Shown here: piece after piece, positions 35,899-44,956 of the stretch
Position numbering within the stretch: position 1 is the stretch's first letter
How the letters are laid out: each line of letters begins with the position of its first letter
Assembly: GCA_963739335.1 (NCBI GenBank)
Contig: CAVUAC010000052.1
Location: forward strand, 1-64,000
Length of the DNA stretch: 64,000 bases
Reading direction: 5' to 3'
From: UBA9647 sp963739335
GTDB taxonomy: Bacteria > Bacteroidota > Ignavibacteria > UBA10030
The notes under the pieces: generated by a model
The model's database searches: none
The model's input: the letters and a program-made list of their open reading frames with translations, nothing else
What the model was told of the DNA's origin: nothing
Made by a program: the position numbers and the translations under genes

Positions 35899-36801
35899 AT
35901 GAAGGGACTCGTTTTCAACATACAACGCTTCTCCGTCAATGACGGGCCAGGAATCCGCACGACGGTTTTCCTGAAAGGGTGTTCACTTCACTGCGCATGG
36001 TGTCACAATCCGGAATCGATTTCGCCGGACCAACAGCTGGTTCTCCGCGATGATCGTTGTATCCGATGCGGCGACTGCTTTGCCCTGTGCAAGAACCACG
36101 CTGTCTGCAGGATGGATGGAGGCTTTTCCACCATTCGGGATGTGTGCGTAGAATGCGGTGAATGTGTGGAGGTCTGCAATTCCGAAGCGAGAGAAATTGC
36201 CGGGAAGCAAGTTTCGGTCGAGGAAGTTATGGCGGAGGTGCTCAAGGACGTTGTGTTCTTTGACCAGTCCGGGGGTGGTGCATCTTTCTCCGGTGGAGAA
36301 CCTTTTCTTCAACACGAGTTTTTGCTTGCGCTGCTTCAGGCGTGCAGGCAGAAGGATATCCACACGGTTGTCGATACCTCGGGGCTGACCTCTCCGCAAG
36401 TGCTGGATCGCGTCAGTGAGTTCGTCGACCTTTTCCTCTTCGATCTCAAAACGCTTGATGACGCCAAACACAGGAAGTACACCGGCGTTTCGAACGCGCA
36501 AATTCTGGAAAACCTGAAACGCCTTGCGGAGCTGAAGAAGCAAGTGATTGTTCGAATTCCGATCGTTCCTGGAGTCAACGACGATCCCGATGAGATTCGT
36601 GAATCCGGCGCCTTCGTTTCCTCTCTTGGCAATGTGAGAGAGATCCATCTCCTGCCGTATCACACAACGGGTGTCGAGAAATACCGGCGGCTTGGGATGC
36701 AATATGAGATGCACGACATGGTTCCGCCTTCTGCCGACGATTTGAGCATGATTGTGAAAGAACTTCGAAATCACGTCTCGTCTGTTTGTATCGGAGGTTG
36801 A
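35899..36801 (+). CDS. Glycyl radical enzyme activating enzyme (radical SAM)
   Basis: The 300-residue protein opens FNIQRFSVNDGPGIRTTVFL and carries the radical SAM motif CSLHCAWC (CxxxCxxC, Cys about 30-37) followed by HNPES. An inserted ferredoxin-like part with CIRCGDCFALC and CVECGECVEVC binds two more [4Fe-4S] clusters, as in activases of glycerol, choline and hydroxyproline enzymes but not in classic PflA. GGGASFSGGEPFLQ is the GGE SAM-binding motif. It installs the glycyl radical on the enzyme encoded 3 bp downstream, so the pair forms one operon. Anaerobic function is implied. Confidence 0.95.
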   Translation: MKGLVFNIQRFSVNDGPGIRTTVFLKGCSLHCAWCHNPESISPDQQLVLRDDRCIRCGDCFALCKNHAVCRMDGGFSTIRDVCVECGECVEVCNSEAREIAGKQVSVEEVMAEVLKDVVFFDQSGGGASFSGGEPFLQHEFLLALLQACRQKDIHTVVDTSGLTSPQVLDRVSEFVDLFLFDLKTLDDAKHRKYTGVSNAQILENLKRLAELKKQVIVRIPIVPGVNDDPDEIRESGAFVSSLGNVREIHLLPYHTTGVEKYRRLGMQYEMHDMVPPSADDLSMIVKELRNHVSSVCIGG

Positions 36802-36804
36802 TGT

Positions 36805-39162
36805 ATGACCGAGCGAGTCAAGAAGCTCCGCGAGCAGAGCATCAATGCCATTCCACATCTGTCACGCGAACGGGCGCTGCTGGTTACCGAGTTCTACCAG
36901 GAAGGTGCATCTCTCTCGCCGCCCATGCGCCGTGCAATGACATTGAAGCGCATCATGGAGAGGAAGGAGATCTGCGTGAATGGCGGGGAGCTGATCGTCG
37001 GAGAGCGCGGACCGGCGCCGAAGGCAACCTACACCTTCCCCGAGCTCTGCTGCCACAGTACGCAAGACCTCGACATCCTTAACACGCGGGAAAAGGTGTG
37101 GTTCAGGGTGAGCGATGAGACGAAGAAGCTGTACAACGAGAAGATCATCCCGTTCTGGAAAGGGAAAACGATCCGCGAGCAGATCTTCAACGAGATGACC
37201 AGAGAATGGAATGAGGCTTATGCCGCTGGCATGTTCACGGAGTTCATGGAACAACGAGCTCCCGGTCACACGGTGCTCGATGACAAGATCTATCGCAAAG
37301 GGATGCTCGATTTCAAGCGAGACATCGAGGAGAGCCTTCGTTCGCTGGACTTCATCAATGATCCCGAAGCGCACAGCAAGAGCGATGAACTGCGAGCCAT
37401 GAGCGTTACAATCGATGCCATTCTCTTGTTGGCCGATCGCTATGCGGACAAAGTGAAAGAACTGGCCGGCGCAGAAAATGATCCCGTTCGCAAAGCTGAG
37501 TTGAAGGCCATCGAAAGCGTTTGTCGGCGTGTCCCGGCGAATGCCCCGACGAATTTCTGGGAGGCGTTGCAATACTATTGGTTTGTCCATCTCGCAGTTA
37601 TCACTGAATTGAATCCCTGGGATGCATTCAATCCCGGCCGTCTTGATCAGCACCTGTATCCATTCTACAAGAAGGGAGTCGAGGACGGTTCGCTGGATCG
37701 CACAAAAGCAGAGGAACTGCTCGAATGCTTCTGGGTGAAGTTCAATAACCAGCCGGCCCCGCCCAAGGTTGGTGTTACAGCCGCTGAGAGCTCAACCTAC
37801 ACGGACTTCGCGAACATCAACACCGGCGGTCTGCGTCCCGATGGAAGTGACGGCGTCAACGATTTGACTCACCTGATTCTGGATGTCATCGATGAGATGC
37901 GACTTGTGCAGCCAAGCTCGAATATCCAGCTGAGCAGAAAGAACCCCGATGAGTTTCTGAAGCACGCCTGCAGGGTCATTTGCAAGGGCCGCGGACAGCC
38001 TTCAGTTTTCAACGCCGACATGATTGTCGAAGAGTTGATACGTCAAGGGAAGTCCGTCGAGGACGCCCGGAGCGGTGGCGCGAGCGGTTGCGTTGAGACA
38101 GGAGCATTCGGTAAGGAAAGCTACATTCTGACGGGCTATTTCAATCTTCCGAAAGTCCTGGAAATCACCCTTTTCAATGGCACTGACCCACGGACGGGGA
38201 AGAGAATTGGGGTTGAGACCGGAGATCCCTCTCAGTTCACATCATTCAACGAGTTGCAGATCGCCTTCCAGCGCCAGCTCCGTCACTTCATTGAGATCAA
38301 GTTGAGAGGAAACAATGTCATCGAACGGCTGTATGCGGACTCTATGCCGGTACCGTTCCTCTCGATCCTGATCGACGACTGCGTGAAGAAAGGGAAAGAT
38401 TACAACAACGGTGGTGCACGATACAACACAAACTACATCCAGGGTGTCGGCATCGGCACCATCACCGACAGCCTCTCGGCCATCCGGCATCACATCTTTG
38501 AAGAGAAAACGATCCTGATGTCAGAGCTTCTGAGGATGATGACAGCAAACTTCGAAGGGCTTGAAAAGACAAGGTTGCTGCTCGTCAACAAGAGCCCCAA
38601 GTACGGCAATGATGATGACCGGGCCGATGATCTGATGCGCTGGGTGTTTGACGAATTCTATAACGTCGTGAACGGACGGATGAACACGAAAGGGGGCGTC
38701 TACCGGATCAACATGCTCCCGACGACGTGCCACGTCTACTTCGGATCCGTCACGGGAGCAACACCGGATGGGAGGAGGGCGTGGGCTCCGCTCTCGGAAG
38801 GCATCTCACCTGTCCAGGGTGCGGACAGAAAAGGGCCGACGGCCGTGCTCAAGTCCGCCGGCAAGATGGACCACGTTCGGACTGGAGGGACGCTGCTGAA
38901 TCAGAAATTCACGCCGCACTTGCTGGAGAACGAAAAGGGGATCGACAACCTGAGCCATCTGGTGCGCTCGTACTTCACGCTCGGCGGCCATCATGTTCAG
39001 TTCAATGTCGTGAACGCTCAAACGTTGCGTGATGCTCAAGCCCATCCTGAGCAACATCGGGACCTCATCGTGCGAGTTGCTGGCTATAGTGATTATTTCT
39101 GTGACCTTGGGAAGTCGCTGCAGGATGAGATTATCGCCCGCACGGAGCACCAGGGATTCTAG
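36805..39162 (+). CDS. hypD: Glycyl radical enzyme, trans-4-hydroxy-L-proline dehydratase-like
   Basis: The 785-residue product has both family motifs: the thiyl Cys with general-base Glu in GGASGCVETGAFGKE (about residue 430) and the glycyl radical site LIVRVAGYSDYF near the C-terminus. By memory it resembles Clostridioides HypD along the full length (FTEFMEQRAPGHTV, LLECFWVKFNNQPAPPKVG, SSTYTDFANINTGG, GGARYNTNYIQGVGIGTITD, KYGNDDDRAD, MLPTTCHVYFG). HypD turns trans-4-hydroxy-L-proline into pyrroline-5-carboxylate. The usual partner ProC is not adjacent. The substrate call is inference by similarity; choline, glycerol and isethionate enzymes differ around the GCVE motif. GGAGG precedes the start. 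Confidence 0.88.
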   Translation: MTERVKKLREQSINAIPHLSRERALLVTEFYQEGASLSPPMRRAMTLKRIMERKEICVNGGELIVGERGPAPKATYTFPELCCHSTQDLDILNTREKVWFRVSDETKKLYNEKIIPFWKGKTIREQIFNEMTREWNEAYAAGMFTEFMEQRAPGHTVLDDKIYRKGMLDFKRDIEESLRSLDFINDPEAHSKSDELRAMSVTIDAILLLADRYADKVKELAGAENDPVRKAELKAIESVCRRVPANAPTNFWEALQYYWFVHLAVITELNPWDAFNPGRLDQHLYPFYKKGVEDGSLDRTKAEELLECFWVKFNNQPAPPKVGVTAAESSTYTDFANINTGGLRPDGSDGVNDLTHLILDVIDEMRLVQPSSNIQLSRKNPDEFLKHACRVICKGRGQPSVFNADMIVEELIRQGKSVEDARSGGASGCVETGAFGKESYILTGYFNLPKVLEITLFNGTDPRTGKRIGVETGDPSQFTSFNELQIAFQRQLRHFIEIKLRGNNVIERLYADSMPVPFLSILIDDCVKKGKDYNNGGARYNTNYIQGVGIGTITDSLSAIRHHIFEEKTILMSELLRMMTANFEGLEKTRLLLVNKSPKYGNDDDRADDLMRWVFDEFYNVVNGRMNTKGGVYRINMLPTTCHVYFGSVTGATPDGRRAWAPLSEGISPVQGADRKGPTAVLKSAGKMDHVRTGGTLLNQKFTPHLLENEKGIDNLSHLVRSYFTLGGHHVQFNVVNAQTLRDAQAHPEQHRDLIVRVAGYSDYFCDLGKSLQDEIIARTEHQGF

Positions 39163-39590
39163 CGGGTGTTGAGAAGAAGCAAACCGTCAAGGCGCAAAGA
39201 ACCCCAAGGTCTTTGATAACAAACTCGAGTGCCAAACTATGCTCCCGATCTCTCATTTTGAAATTCGTGCTTCGGGTTTCCATCGGATTTTGATACCAGG
39301 ATTTCGTATCTTTACTTGGCCTTAGCGGTTTGTATTCTTCCTGTGAATCTAGTGCCGCCTCCAATAAGTATTATTGTGTTTTGAGATGGGTGCTATCGTT
39401 GGAAGCGGGTCCCGTTCACCCGCTTGGTGAACGGGACGCCTTGCTGAAGTTGCCGAAGGCATAGCGTTGCCACAAGATCTCTTATTAAAAGTGGCACTAG
39501 CTTTTCAACAAACTGCTAGATCCACGCGCAATGCACAGGTTGAAGGGGGGATCCCGTTCAGCTTACCTCAACCGAAAACTCGGAGGACCG
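39163..39590. other. Intergenic region with a strong hairpin
   Basis: No gene is visible. At 39,409-39,437 GTCCCGTTCACC and GGTGAACGGGAC form a perfect 12-bp stem around a CGCTT loop; a half copy (GATCCCGTTCA) lies at 39,550. It may be a terminator-like or mobile palindromic unit. GCGCAAAGAACCCC near 39,191 is a relic of the TTTGCG-type repeats seen elsewhere. Confidence 0.6.
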
Positions 39591-39977
39591 TTGGCGGACA
39601 TCATTCTGCTGATTGAGGATGAGGCGGACATTTGTCGGGCGTTTTCGGATGCAATGTCCGAGCAGCGCGTCCGCGTCATTACGGCCTCGAGTGGCGAACA
39701 GGGCATCGTTCTCTACCGCCTTCACAAAGACGAAGTTACCCTTGTGGTTCTTGATCTTTCTCTGCCTGGGATAAACGGGGAGGATACATACAGGGTTCTG
39801 CGCAGGATGAATCCGGAGGTGAAGGTCGTTGTCTCGTCGGGCTATGCCGACGACTACGTAAGGAAAACATTCCGCGGATTCAAAATGGTAGGGTTCCTGC
39901 AGAAGCCTTATACGTGGGGCACTCTTGTTGAGAGCATGATGGAGTTTCTCAGGAAGGCTCGGAGCACACCCAAGTGA
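39591..39977 (+). CDS. Stand-alone response regulator receiver domain
   Basis: From TTG 39,591, which has CGGAGGACC at ideal distance, the product is about 128 residues and starts MADIILLIEDEADICRAF; longer frames up to ATG 39,531 lack a ribosome site. It is a CheY-like receiver only: acidic pair EDE near the N-terminus, phospho-acceptor Asp in LVVLDLSLPGING, Thr/Ser switch in VVSSGYADDY and Lys in GFLQKPYT. No output domain and no histidine kinase adjacent. The unusual start codon is decided by the ribosome binding site and the domain border. Confidence 0.85.
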   Translation: MADIILLIEDEADICRAFSDAMSEQRVRVITASSGEQGIVLYRLHKDEVTLVVLDLSLPGINGEDTYRVLRRMNPEVKVVVSSGYADDYVRKTFRGFKMVGFLQKPYTWGTLVESMMEFLRKARSTPK

Positions 39978-39986
39978 GCCAAACTC

Positions 39987-41039
39987 CTACGTGTCCCTTC
40001 TGGCATCGAGACTCATCAAATCGTTGATCACTCCGTACGCTGTGTCGTAGAGAGTCGGGTCGGTCTCCATGATCACGAACGGCGCCAGCAAGTCTGTTTC
40101 AATCATCAGAATGGAGCCGCTTTCGCGGATGGGGGCAAAGGGGTGACCTCGCTCGATCTCCTCGAGCGCCACTCTTGTGCGGATCTTCTCTCCGTCCCGC
40201 CACGCCTTGCAGATGAGCTTGAGTTGTTTCCCCGCCTTCACTGCGCGCTGTGCATCCGCGACAGAGACGTGCGTAATCCCCTGGCGATCGACATCAAGCG
40301 GTGTCAGTGAAGCTCCCATCAACGCATTGGCGAGAACAGTGATCTTTGCAGCGGCATCCCACCCCTCGAGATCATGCCGCGGGTCGGCCTCAGCGAATCC
40401 TTCTTTCTGTGCCACCTTGACAGCATCCTCGAGTGATTCTCCCTGCTCCATGCGCGAAAGGACGAAGTTTGTCGTCGAGTTCAGCACGCCGGAAACCCCC
40501 ACGATGGTGCATCCCTTCAACCCGCTTCTGGCGAGATTGAACACCGGCGTTCCATCCATCACGGTAGACTCGTGCAGAAAGCAGACTCCTCGCTGTTCGG
40601 CGAGCGACTGCAGCTCGTGATAAGCGAATGCAGCGGGTCCTTTGTTTGCTGTGACGACATGCTTCCCGCGTTTCAGAGCTTCACGCACGTGAGACACTGC
40701 CGGCTCTCCGCGTTCCTTGATGGAGAGCGTCGAAAGCTCGACGAGCACATCATAATCGAGTTGGCGGACAGCATCAAGCCCGTGGATAGTGACAAGCTCG
40801 GAGTTCGTCACGGAAAACCGTTCGAGGTCGCGCAGTTCCTGCAGTGCTTTCTTGACCTCGACACCGTTGTTGTTGACAAGGGCTCCGCGGGACCTTGTCA
40901 CAATCCCGACGATCGAGAGATTGAGGTCGTGAACATTCGGGTGCTTGTCGCGTTCCACGAAGAGAATTTCAGCAACCTTCTGACCGACGTTGCCGAATCC
41001 GATGAAGAGCGCACGCAGTGGTTTTGCATGATCGTACAT
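39987..41039 (-). CDS. hom: Homoserine dehydrogenase
   Basis: The 350-residue protein has an N-terminal NAD(P)-binding fold (ALFIGFGNVGQKVAEIL), the linker VVTANKGPAAFAYHEL, and the catalytic domain with ESTVMDGTPVFNLARSGL, GVSGVLNSTTNFVLSRMEQG and AQKEGFAEADPRHDLEGWDA followed by AAKITVLANAL, all typical of homoserine dehydrogenases. It lacks the C-terminal ACT domain, so Thr feedback is not expected. The enzyme makes homoserine for Thr and Met synthesis. It lies 3 bp after the class V aminotransferase gene on the same strand, which suggests co-expression. Confidence 0.9.
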   Translation of the reverse strand: MYDHAKPLRALFIGFGNVGQKVAEILFVERDKHPNVHDLNLSIVGIVTRSRGALVNNNGVEVKKALQELRDLERFSVTNSELVTIHGLDAVRQLDYDVLVELSTLSIKERGEPAVSHVREALKRGKHVVTANKGPAAFAYHELQSLAEQRGVCFLHESTVMDGTPVFNLARSGLKGCTIVGVSGVLNSTTNFVLSRMEQGESLEDAVKVAQKEGFAEADPRHDLEGWDAAAKITVLANALMGASLTPLDVDRQGITHVSVADAQRAVKAGKQLKLICKAWRDGEKIRTRVALEEIERGHPFAPIRESGSILMIETDLLAPFVIMETDPTLYDTAYGVINDLMSLDARRDT

Positions 41040-41042
41040 CGC

Positions 41043-42275
41043 TTACTGTTCCTTTGCTATCCTTTTCACTTCGTCAAGCAGACGGGAGACTTCCTCGCTT
41101 GTATTGTACATGGACACTCCCACTCGAGTGACTCCGCCTCGCTCCAACAATCCCAATACCTCAATTGCCCGAATGGCGTAGAAGTGACCATCCCACGTGC
41201 AGAACCCCTGCTCGCTGAGGCGCCCGCAGACTTCCTCCGCGGTTTTTGACTTGACTGTAAAAGAGATTGTCGGGGCGCGTTGCGGTGTGCTGAACGGTTG
41301 ACCGTAGATCTTCACTCCCTGGATCGAACTGAGGCCTTCAAACAGGGCGCTGGCAAGTCGGCGTTCGTGTTGACCGATCATCTGCATGGCCGAGACGATC
41401 TTTGCGCGGAGATCAGGACCGGAGCCGAGGGATGCGATGTATTCGATCGCAGCCTTCACGCCGGCGATGGCGGCATGGTCGAGCGTTCCGGTCTCAATTC
41501 TGAAAGGAGAAACCTGATCCTGCGTCCGGAGACGGTCGGGTTCAAGTTTGTCAAGGAATCCTTCGCGTGAATAGAGAATCCCAACGTGCGGCCCGTAGAA
41601 CTTGTAGGCCGAGCAGAGAAGGAAATCGGCATCGAGAGCTTGAACGTCAATGGCAAAATGTGGGGCGTAGTGAACTGCATCGAGCAGCAACCATGCTCCC
41701 ACGTTCGAAGTCAGTTCCCGGGCAAGAGCGACATTGTTGACGGTGCCGAGTGCGTTCGAAGCGAGACCCATCGCGAGCAAACGTGTTCGTGGTCCAATCA
41801 GCGATCGCATGGTATCATAGTCCAACGTGCCGTCCTGCTTCAAGGCCACTTCGCGTACTACGGTGCCCTGTTCTTGGAGCGTCAACCAGGGACCGCGATT
41901 CGCTTCGTGGTCCAATTGCGTGATGACAATCTCGTCTCCTTCTTTCAAAGAGCGCGCAATCGCCTTGCTGAGGGAATAATTCAGCGTGGTCATATTCGCG
42001 CCAAAGGAAATGCATCGTGAACTCCTGGCACCGAGAAATGCTGCGATCGTCTGCCGGGTTTCTTCCAGCAGCTGGTCAGACTCGCGCGTGGTGACAAAAG
42101 ACCCGTGTGTGTTTGCGTTGCATGTCTTGTAGTAATGGGCAATCGAATCGATGACTTGTTGCGGGACCTGAGTTCCGGCAGGGCCGTCAAAGTACGTCAG
42201 CGGCTTGCCGCGATATGTCCGTTGAAGAGAAGGAAAATCTGACCTGCGGTCTGGGAAGGGTGGATTGGCAGTCAT
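41043..42275 (-). CDS. Cysteine desulfurase-like class V aminotransferase
   Basis: From ATG 42,275 the product is 410 residues of PLP fold type I. It shows YFDGPAGTQVPQQVIDSIAH, the helix and loop with CISFGANMTTLNYSLSKAIA, ITQLDHEANRGPWLTLQEQG, LLDAVHYAPHFAIDVQALDA and the PLP lysine in CSAYKFYGPHVGILY. The asymmetry from IscS/SufS (YFDGPAGTQ start, DHEANRGPW, no clear catalytic Cys loop) fits the VC1184-type cysteine desulfurase-like family, whose substrate is not settled. It forms an operon with the downstream homoserine dehydrogenase gene. Confidence 0.85.
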   Translation of the reverse strand: MTANPPFPDRRSDFPSLQRTYRGKPLTYFDGPAGTQVPQQVIDSIAHYYKTCNANTHGSFVTTRESDQLLEETRQTIAAFLGARSSRCISFGANMTTLNYSLSKAIARSLKEGDEIVITQLDHEANRGPWLTLQEQGTVVREVALKQDGTLDYDTMRSLIGPRTRLLAMGLASNALGTVNNVALARELTSNVGAWLLLDAVHYAPHFAIDVQALDADFLLCSAYKFYGPHVGILYSREGFLDKLEPDRLRTQDQVSPFRIETGTLDHAAIAGVKAAIEYIASLGSGPDLRAKIVSAMQMIGQHERRLASALFEGLSSIQGVKIYGQPFSTPQRAPTISFTVKSKTAEEVCGRLSEQGFCTWDGHFYAIRAIEVLGLLERGGVTRVGVSMYNTSEEVSRLLDEVKRIAKEQ

Positions 42276-42586
42276 ATTCTGATCTGTTTCAGAGATCTGG
42301 CGAGGCAATTCTCTAGTCCGAATGTGTCTACAGAAGAAGTCAGTTCGACTGTTTGGAAAATCGCATTCAATCTATTGAACAGGACTACGATAGTCAAGGA
42401 AAGGGAGGTTATTCCACAAACAGATGTCGTCCTGTGCAGAAAGTCCTCAACCGAGTTGATCTCACAACTGGGAATGCAACTTGTAGAAGAGAATGCCGTC
42501 CCTCTACTAGCACTGTTGATGCCAAGAGTATAACTTTACGGCCCATTACCCCTCAGAGATGCTTAGTCCCATTAAGCGGGTTGTCT
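42276..42586. other. Intergenic, nothing recognised
   Basis: The divergent region between the aminotransferase and the DUF5916 gene holds both promoters presumably, but I see no clear motif. An open frame in phase with the DUF5916 gene reaches up to 42,353 but lacks a ribosome site and family similarity. Confidence 0.4.
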
Positions 42587-44764
42587 ATGCGCTTGTCAAT
42601 TAGTCTCCTGCTACTTGCATTCTTCACTCTCAGCGCCTTGGCGAACGAACCAAAAAGCCTGAAGCTCAAGAAAAGTCCCGTCCGGATCGTGGTGGATGGA
42701 ATCATCGATCCTGTCTGGAGCACCGCAGATTCCGCCGACGGTTTCATCGAACAGCAGCCCTATCACGGCATTCCTTCGACGCGCAGGACAGTCGCCAAAG
42801 TCCTCACGACGGACGAGGCATTGTTTGTTCTGATGGTCTGCTATGATCAGCGGGATAGCATTCAAGTCATCGCCGGGACGCTTGACAACACCGATGGTGA
42901 TTATGTGTCCATCGAGCTGGATACCTTTTTGGACAAGAGAACCGCCTACAAGTTTGGCGTTGTGGCCTCTGGTGCACGCACAGATTGTCGGTTGCTTGAT
43001 GACGCACGAAACCGAGACTACAGCTGGGACGGAGTGTGGTTCGCACAGACAAAGGTTTATGACTGGGGGTATGTGGTTGAGTGGGAAATTCCATATCGTT
43101 CAATCCAGTATGACGAAAAGTTGACAGAGTGGGGACTTGATTTTGATCGATGGATGTCATCTCGTCACGAGGACACCTATTGGTGTCCGTATGAGGAAAA
43201 CGAAGGGCAGAGGATTTCGAAGTTCGGAAGGCTCGTCTTCGAGGATTTCCGTCCGACCATCAAAGGAAACAACCTTGAGTTCTATCCTGTAGGAATTACG
43301 AGAGCGACATACCTTCAAGACGGCAAGTATAAGGGCGAGCCGGATGGGGGGCTCGATATCTTCTATAATCCGTCTCAGAAACTTACATTTCAACTGACAG
43401 CGAATCCGGACTTCGCTCAAATCGAGGCTGACCCGTTCGCGTTCAACATCTCGCGCTATGAAACATACTTTGATGAACGCCGACCCTTCTTCACGCAGGG
43501 GAATGAAATCTTCATGCCCTCGGGCCGGGAACAGAACACCGGTTTCTACCGGCCCTTGGAGCTTTTCTACTCGAGAAGAATTGGAAAGAAGCTGCCCGAT
43601 GGATCTGAAGTCCCTCTGCAACTGGGAACGAAAGCATTCGGCCGTTTGAACGAGTGGGAATATGGCGGATTTCTCGCGACGACTGGTGCACGTGATTATG
43701 TTGCCGATGGTGAAAAGTCCACTGAGCCCAGGGCACTCTTCGGATCGGTGAGGTTGAAACGACAGATCCTCGAAAACTCATCCGTTGGTTTGCTGTTCGT
43801 TGGCAAACACGACGCGAATCAGGACAACGGTGTGATGGATGTTGATGGCGCATTCCGGTCGTCTGATTGGCAGCTGTCGTACCAAATCGCCCGTTCTTTC
43901 AAGGACAAACAAGGTGACTTCGCAGCTTCCTCAGGCCTCGTGATGTTCAAAGACAAAATGATGCTTCTTGTCCGGGGAAGATACATCGGCGCGGATTTCG
44001 ATGTGAACCAGGTGGGCTACGTTCCCTGGTTGGGGACAGGGGAACTCACGGGTCTTGGAGGACCGCGGTGGTACTTCAAAGACGGATATGTCAGCCAAAT
44101 CCTTCTGATGGGAGGATTCTCTTTCAGCTACAAACGGGTGGAAACGTACACAGGCCAATCAGGTGTGCTGGTTTTCAACATGCAGTTTAGAGACAACTGG
44201 GGATTCGAGATTGACGCTATCGGCGGCCGATCGAAGGATCAAGGCATCAAATATGATTCCTACGAGATAGACTATTCCGCGTGGTTTAACGTCTCGCCGC
44301 GGTGGTATGGGAATGTCTACGGGATATATTCGAAGACGTACAATTTCTCCCGCGACTATCTTGCCCCGTATTTTTCTCTGGGGGGCCAAGTCGGTTGGCA
44401 CGCGCTCAAGGTCCTGGACATCGGAACCTCGTAGAATATGTACATCGAGGGGAACCCTGAAGGAAAGATACAAGACATTACATACAATGCTCGACCATTC
44501 TTCTCGCTCACGCCTTTGAATGATCTCAACATCCGAATGTACGCCGACAACGTCTTCGTCCGATCCACCAGACGGATCGAGAGCGTCATCATTGGGTTCC
44601 TTTTCTCGTATAGTTTTTTGCCGAAGAGCTGGATCTATCTGGCTGTCAACGAGGTGCACGATCGAAGTGACCAGTTCGATCCGACGGGAAACCTCTTGCC
44701 GAACACGTTGCACGTCACGGATCGCATGAGTGTTCTGAAGGTCAAATACCTCTACTACTTCTGA
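42587..44764 (+). CDS. DUF5916 outer-membrane protein with CBM9-like N-terminus, in-frame TAG
   Basis: ATG 42,587 starts a signal peptide (MRLSISLLLLAFFTLSALA). Residues about 25-190 are a CBM9-like domain (VRIVVDGIIDPVWSTADSAD, DGDYVSIELDTFLDKRTAYK, WGYVVEWEIPYRSIQY). The DUF5916 region follows (LTANPDFAQIEADPFAFNIS, FDERRPFFTQGNEIF, FYSRRIGKKLPDG) and is expected to form a beta barrel. After GTS a TAG at 44,432 interrupts the frame, but the same frame continues without shift from NMYIEGNPEG to the final KVKYLYYF at 44,764. The whole would be 725 residues, the usual size. The TAG is either a recent nonsense mutation, a base error or read through. Confidence 0.85.
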
Positions 44765-44956
44765 CCAAAGGCACAACGTCCTCCAGGGGCATTCTGAGGA
44801 CCGGCACTTGTCGTTCTCAGGCGCGCGTTCGACGGAGATTGCCTTTCACTCCAAACTCTCTTACCTTCGCAGAGAACAAACTTCCATCAATTGCGGAAGC
44901 CCGCACTCGAATTCTTGCATCTTCCACAGCCCGCATTTCACTGTAGGAGCAGACAT

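Noticed and set aside
44432..44434. Pyrrolysine or other TAG recoding
   Set aside because: No suppressor tRNA or synthetase is visible and other genes in the window use TAG as a normal stop (for example 16,697 and 34,633).
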